Shown here in pieces: positions 60,974 to 64,000 of a DNA stretch of 64,000 bases. The notes below the pieces were generated by a model. The model saw only the letters and a program-made list of their open reading frames with translations, ran no database searches and was not told where the DNA came from. The translations under genes were made by a program, and so were the position numbers. The stretch is from Actinoallomurus sp963850195 (GTDB taxonomy: Bacteria; Actinomycetota; Actinomycetes; Streptosporangiales; Streptosporangiaceae). Position 1 is the stretch's first letter. Each line of letters starts with the position of its first letter. Location: NCBI GenBank assembly GCA_963850195.1, contig CAWKKD010000005.1:2108001-2172000 (forward strand). Reading direction: 5' to 3'.

Positions 60974-61043
60974 GGGGCGGGTCTGTCCGGCCCCATTGCC
61001 GTTACCCACGACAGCGGAGACGATCGGTATCACCACCACGCCC

Positions 61044-62267
61044 ATGAGCCCGGAGAGTCCAACAGACGTGCGCGCGATCACCGAGGCATCCACTCCGGCG
61101 TCGCCCGGCGAGAGCGTGCTCGAACTCCTACTGATCGAGGACGATCCGGGTGACGCCTACCTGTTCGAGGAGCTCCTCTCCGAGGAGCTCGCGGACGTAC
61201 GGATCACCAAGGCCCGTACGCTCCGCGAGGCGCAGGAGTCGATGGACCCCGGCATCCGGTGCGTCGTGGTCGACCTGTCGCTGCCCGACGCCGAGGGCCT
61301 CGACCTGCTGCGCAGTGTCCTGGTCATGGCACCGCGCGCCGCCGTGCTCGTGCTCACCGGGCGCGGCGACGCCGGGGCCGGTGTCGCCGCGGTCGCGGCC
61401 GGCGCCGAGGACTACCTGGTCAAGCAGGAGGTCGACGGGCCGCTGCTGGCCCGCGCGATCCGCTACTCGCTCGAGCGCAAGCGGGCGGAGGAGACCGAGC
61501 GCCAGCTCATGGAGGCCGAGCTGCGCGGCGAGGAGAACGCCCGCATCGAGCGCGGCCTGCTGCCGGTGCCGCTGATCGACGGCGCCCGGCTCGCACACCA
61601 CACCTGCTACCGGCCCGGCCGCGAGCGCGCGCTGCTTGGCGGCGACTTCTACGACACGGTGCGGACCCCGGACGGCGCCGTGCACCTGGTCATCGGCGAT
61701 GTGTGCGGGCACGGCCCGGACGAGGCGTCGCTCGGAGTACGGCTGCGGATGGCGTGGCGGACGCTCGTGCTCGCCGGGCACACCGGCGCCGGGGTGCTGG
61801 TGACCCTCGACGAGGTGCTCGGCCACGAACGCTGGTCCGAGGAGATCTTCGCGACGGTCTGCACGGTGACGATCGACCCGTCGCGCCGGAGCGCCACGTA
61901 CCGGCTCGCGGGCCATCCCACGCCGCTGCTCATCGCGGGCACCTCTGTCTTGGCCGTGCCGGACGAGGCCACCGGCCCCGCGCTCGGCCTGTTCTCCGAC
62001 TCCGAATGGCCCGAGGCCGAGATCGAGCTGGACGGCGCGTGGACCCTCATGCTCTACACCGACGGGCTCATCGAGGGCCGCGTCGGGGAGGGCCCGGAGC
62101 GGCTCGGCACGGAACGGCTGGTCCGGCTCGCCGTACGGGCCCGCGCGGAGGGCCTGTCCGGCGAGCCTCTCATCGACCGCCTCGTCACCGAGGTGGAGAC
62201 GCTGAACGGCGAGGCGCTGACCGACGACATGGCCATCGTGATGGTCTCCGGAGAGGCCGACGAGTGA
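61044..62267 (+). CDS. Response regulator with PP2C (SpoIIE-type) phosphatase domain
   Basis: A 407-residue two-domain protein: receiver at about 27-145 (LLIEDDPGDAYL acidic pocket, phospho-acceptor Asp77 in VVVDLSLPD, switch Thr in LVLTGRG, Lys in YLVKQE), a short coiled coil and a SpoIIE-type phosphatase (about 185-405: GGDFYDTV, IGDVCGHGPDE, TDDMAIVM) that dephosphorylates anti-anti-sigma proteins. Start is uncertain: ATG 61044, an upstream TTG or GTG 61068. It ends in GTGA shared with the histidine kinase, its probable phosphodonor. Confidence 0.9.
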   Translation: MSPESPTDVRAITEASTPASPGESVLELLLIEDDPGDAYLFEELLSEELADVRITKARTLREAQESMDPGIRCVVVDLSLPDAEGLDLLRSVLVMAPRAAVLVLTGRGDAGAGVAAVAAGAEDYLVKQEVDGPLLARAIRYSLERKRAEETERQLMEAELRGEENARIERGLLPVPLIDGARLAHHTCYRPGRERALLGGDFYDTVRTPDGAVHLVIGDVCGHGPDEASLGVRLRMAWRTLVLAGHTGAGVLVTLDEVLGHERWSEEIFATVCTVTIDPSRRSATYRLAGHPTPLLIAGTSVLAVPDEATGPALGLFSDSEWPEAEIELDGAWTLMLYTDGLIEGRVGEGPERLGTERLVRLAVRARAEGLSGEPLIDRLVTEVETLNGEALTDDMAIVMVSGEADE

Positions 62268-63853
62268 CCGGGCCGCCGGCGCGCGAACGCTCCCGGCCGA
62301 CTCTGCGTCCGCGGCCGGTGGAGAACACCGCCGCCCTCGGACGCCAGAGCGCGCTGGGCGCCGCCGTCATCGCGCTGGCGCTCGCGATCTCGGCGGCGCT
62401 GATCGGCGTGGCCATCCGCGACGGCGGCCGGGCGCGTACCGACCTGCTGGGCCACGTCGACCCGGCGATCCTGGGCGTACAGCGGCTCGGCGACGCGGTG
62501 AGCGCGCAGTCCTCGGCCGTACGCGGGTACGCCAGCACGGGTGATCCGGCGCGGCGCGCCGACTACGACCGCGCCGCCGCGGCGGAGACGGCCGCGACCG
62601 GCTCCGCGGTCCGCCTGCTGCGCCGCGTCCGGGGTTCCGGGCCCGCCCTCGCCGGGCTGGACACGGTCACGGCCGCGATGACCGCGTGGCGACGGGACCT
62701 CGCCGCCCCGGTGTTCGCGCGGGCCGGCGGCACCGACCTGGGCGGCACGCTCGGGCAGGCCGGCGAGCAGCGGTTCGACGCGGTACGCACCGCGCTGGCC
62801 GCCGAGCGCGCGCGGCTCGACACGCTGCACGGGCGGACCGCACAGCGCCTGCGCTCGGAGGTCACGGAGCTGTACCGCGCGCTCGCCGCGGGCGGCGGCG
62901 TGCTCGTCATCGGCGCGATCGTGCTCACCATGCTGATCCGCAACACGCTGCTGCGTCCCGTCACCGAGCTGACCGGCCGGGTACGCCGGGTGAGCGAGGG
63001 CGAGTTCGGCCACCCGCTGGACGTCACCGGGCCGACCGAGATCGCCGAGCTGGCGGCGCACGTCGACGCGATGCGCGACCACATCCTCAAGGAGTGGCGC
63101 ATGGCCTCCGAGGCGCAGGCCATGCTCGCCGAGCAGACCGCCGAGCTGCGCCGGTCCAACAAGGAGCTGGGCCGGTCCAACGCGGAGCTGGAGCAGTTCG
63201 CCTACGTCGCGAGCCACGACCTGCAGGAGCCGCTGCGCAACATCGCGCGCTTCTGCGAGCTTCTCGAACGCCGCTACTCCGGCGTGCTGGACGAGCGCGG
63301 CAAGCGCTACATCGAGTACGCCGTCGGCGGTGCGACGCGCATGCAGGCGCTCATCGACGACCTGCTGGACTTCTCCCGCGTCGAGCGGAGCGGGCGCGAG
63401 CTGACGACCGTGTCCTGCGACGACGTGATGGACCGGGCCCTGGAGGATCTCGGCCTGGCCCTGTCCGAGAGCGACGCGGGCATCACCCGCGACCCGCTGC
63501 CGGAGGTGACCGGCGACCCGGTCCTGCTCACCCACCTGTTCCAAAACGTCATCGGAAACGCGATCAAATTCCGCCGGGAGGCCCCGCCGCGCGTGCACGT
63601 CGGCGCGCGGCGGGACGGCGACCTGTGGGAGTTCGCGTGCTCCGACAACGGCATCGGCATCGACCCCGCGCAGGCCGACCGGATCTTCCTGGTGTTCCAG
63701 CGGCTGCACCCCAAGGACGACTACACCGGCACCGGCATCGGTCTCGCCCTGTGCCGCAAGATCGTCGAGTACCACGGCGGCCGCATCTGGCTCGACGCCG
63801 AGCACGATGGCATGGGCACCGTGATCCGCTGGACCCTGCCGGCAGCCGCCTAG
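62264..63853 (+). CDS. Histidine kinase with CHASE3-like sensor and HAMP
   Basis: A 529-residue membrane kinase: first helix about 31-52, an exported helical CHASE3-like domain (about 55-205), second helix about 207-228, HAMP (about 230-283), coiled coil, HisKA with phospho-His318 in ASHDLQEPLRNIARF, and a HATPase (NVIGNAIKF, DNGIGIDP, TGTGIGLALC). The HisKA type (DLQEPLR) is that of phytochrome-like kinases. GTG start overlaps the receiver-PP2C gene, so the two form one signalling module. Confidence 0.93.
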   Translation: MTGPPARERSRPTLRPRPVENTAALGRQSALGAAVIALALAISAALIGVAIRDGGRARTDLLGHVDPAILGVQRLGDAVSAQSSAVRGYASTGDPARRADYDRAAAAETAATGSAVRLLRRVRGSGPALAGLDTVTAAMTAWRRDLAAPVFARAGGTDLGGTLGQAGEQRFDAVRTALAAERARLDTLHGRTAQRLRSEVTELYRALAAGGGVLVIGAIVLTMLIRNTLLRPVTELTGRVRRVSEGEFGHPLDVTGPTEIAELAAHVDAMRDHILKEWRMASEAQAMLAEQTAELRRSNKELGRSNAELEQFAYVASHDLQEPLRNIARFCELLERRYSGVLDERGKRYIEYAVGGATRMQALIDDLLDFSRVERSGRELTTVSCDDVMDRALEDLGLALSESDAGITRDPLPEVTGDPVLLTHLFQNVIGNAIKFRREAPPRVHVGARRDGDLWEFACSDNGIGIDPAQADRIFLVFQRLHPKDDYTGTGIGLALCRKIVEYHGGRIWLDAEHDGMGTVIRWTLPAAA

Positions 63854-63863
63854 AATTCCGTGA

Positions 63864-64000
63864 ATGCGAGACAACCGGCGGCTCACCCCCGCCATCGTCG
63901 GCGCCGGTGACCTCGTGCTCACCATGGAGGAACGCCACCGCGAGGCGATCCTGTCCGGCAGCCCGGAGGCGCGTGACAAGACGTTCGCGCTGCGGGAGTT
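63864..64000 (+). CDS. LMW protein-tyrosine-phosphatase-like frame, N-terminally short; incomplete at window end
   Basis: From ATG 63864 the first 45 codons read RRLTPAIVGAGDLVLTMEER, then HREAILSGSPEARDKTF. This matches the middle of low-molecular-weight PTPs (LTPxxVxxADLVLTM...HR...FTLREF), about 55-75 residues in. The catalytic CxxxxxR P-loop, which should lie upstream, is missing: only ten bases separate this ATG from the histidine-kinase stop. Either the gene is N-terminally truncated, or the start codon does not matter because it is a remnant. Only the start lies in the window. Confidence 0.55.
   Translation, partial: MRDNRRLTPAIVGAGDLVLTMEERHREAILSGSPEARDKTFALRE

Overview
This 64-kb window is high-GC DNA with GTG and TTG starts, dense 4-bp ATGA/GTGA gene overlaps and leaderless-looking transcripts. 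Its markers are those of a filamentous actinomycete: the mycothiol gene mshB, DUF3117 and DUF397 proteins, an ECF41 sigma factor, PASTA-less Ser/Thr kinases and the sigE-rseA-htrA-tatB/mrp block. I infer a relative of Streptomyces or Streptosporangiales; the species cannot be read from the sequence. I saw no rRNA, tRNA, CRISPR array, intact transposase gene or prophage.

Layout. 1-9.5 kb: end of an MBL-fold hydrolase, a receptor Ser/Thr kinase, an O-methyltransferase/LysE pair, a GT-C-like membrane protein with a DUF6758 protein, and an acyl-CoA dehydrogenase/CoA-ester lyase pair. 9-22 kb: a conserved housekeeping and envelope-stress block (ECF41 sigma factor, MgtE-like CBS protein, DUF1003, Mrp, GH16 lipoprotein, TatB, HtrA, RseB-like, RseA-like, SigE, O-methyltransferase, leucyl aminopeptidase, DUF3117). 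The sigE-rseA-rseB genes are translationally coupled and read from a visible SigE-type promoter. 22-42 kb: enoyl-CoA hydratase, MerR and MarR regulators, Tag glycosylase operon, FolP-like protein, two LOG proteins, and the lysine/peptidoglycan genes dapE, dapD and dapC with ferredoxin fdxA. These are interleaved with an exported wall-lytic cassette of one amidase and three tandem GH25 muramidases. 41.8-49.7 kb: a more fluid accessory stretch with an acetyltransferase remnant invaded by a 34-bp tandem repeat, two unknown-function paralogues separated by an 18-bp minisatellite, a catalytically stripped CysS/MshC-like protein, and a three-gene exported operon. 49.7-64 kb: rraA, an Lrp-regulated arginine dihydrolase-like/rocD pair, a PadR-MFS efflux operon, flavin reductase, a second receptor kinase coupled to mshB, an S9 peptidase, and a receiver-PP2C phosphatase coupled to a histidine kinase. 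The window ends in an LMW-PTP-like reading frame that lacks its catalytic N-terminus.

The most unusual signal is a family of short dispersed repeats. Three 163-bp members lie at 8924, 50246 and 55438, and two short members at 28479 and 38807. They share a core but carry swapped ends, and every copy touches or nearly touches the stop codon of at least one flanking gene. They behave like MITE- or REP-like elements targeted to gene ends and may serve as terminators.
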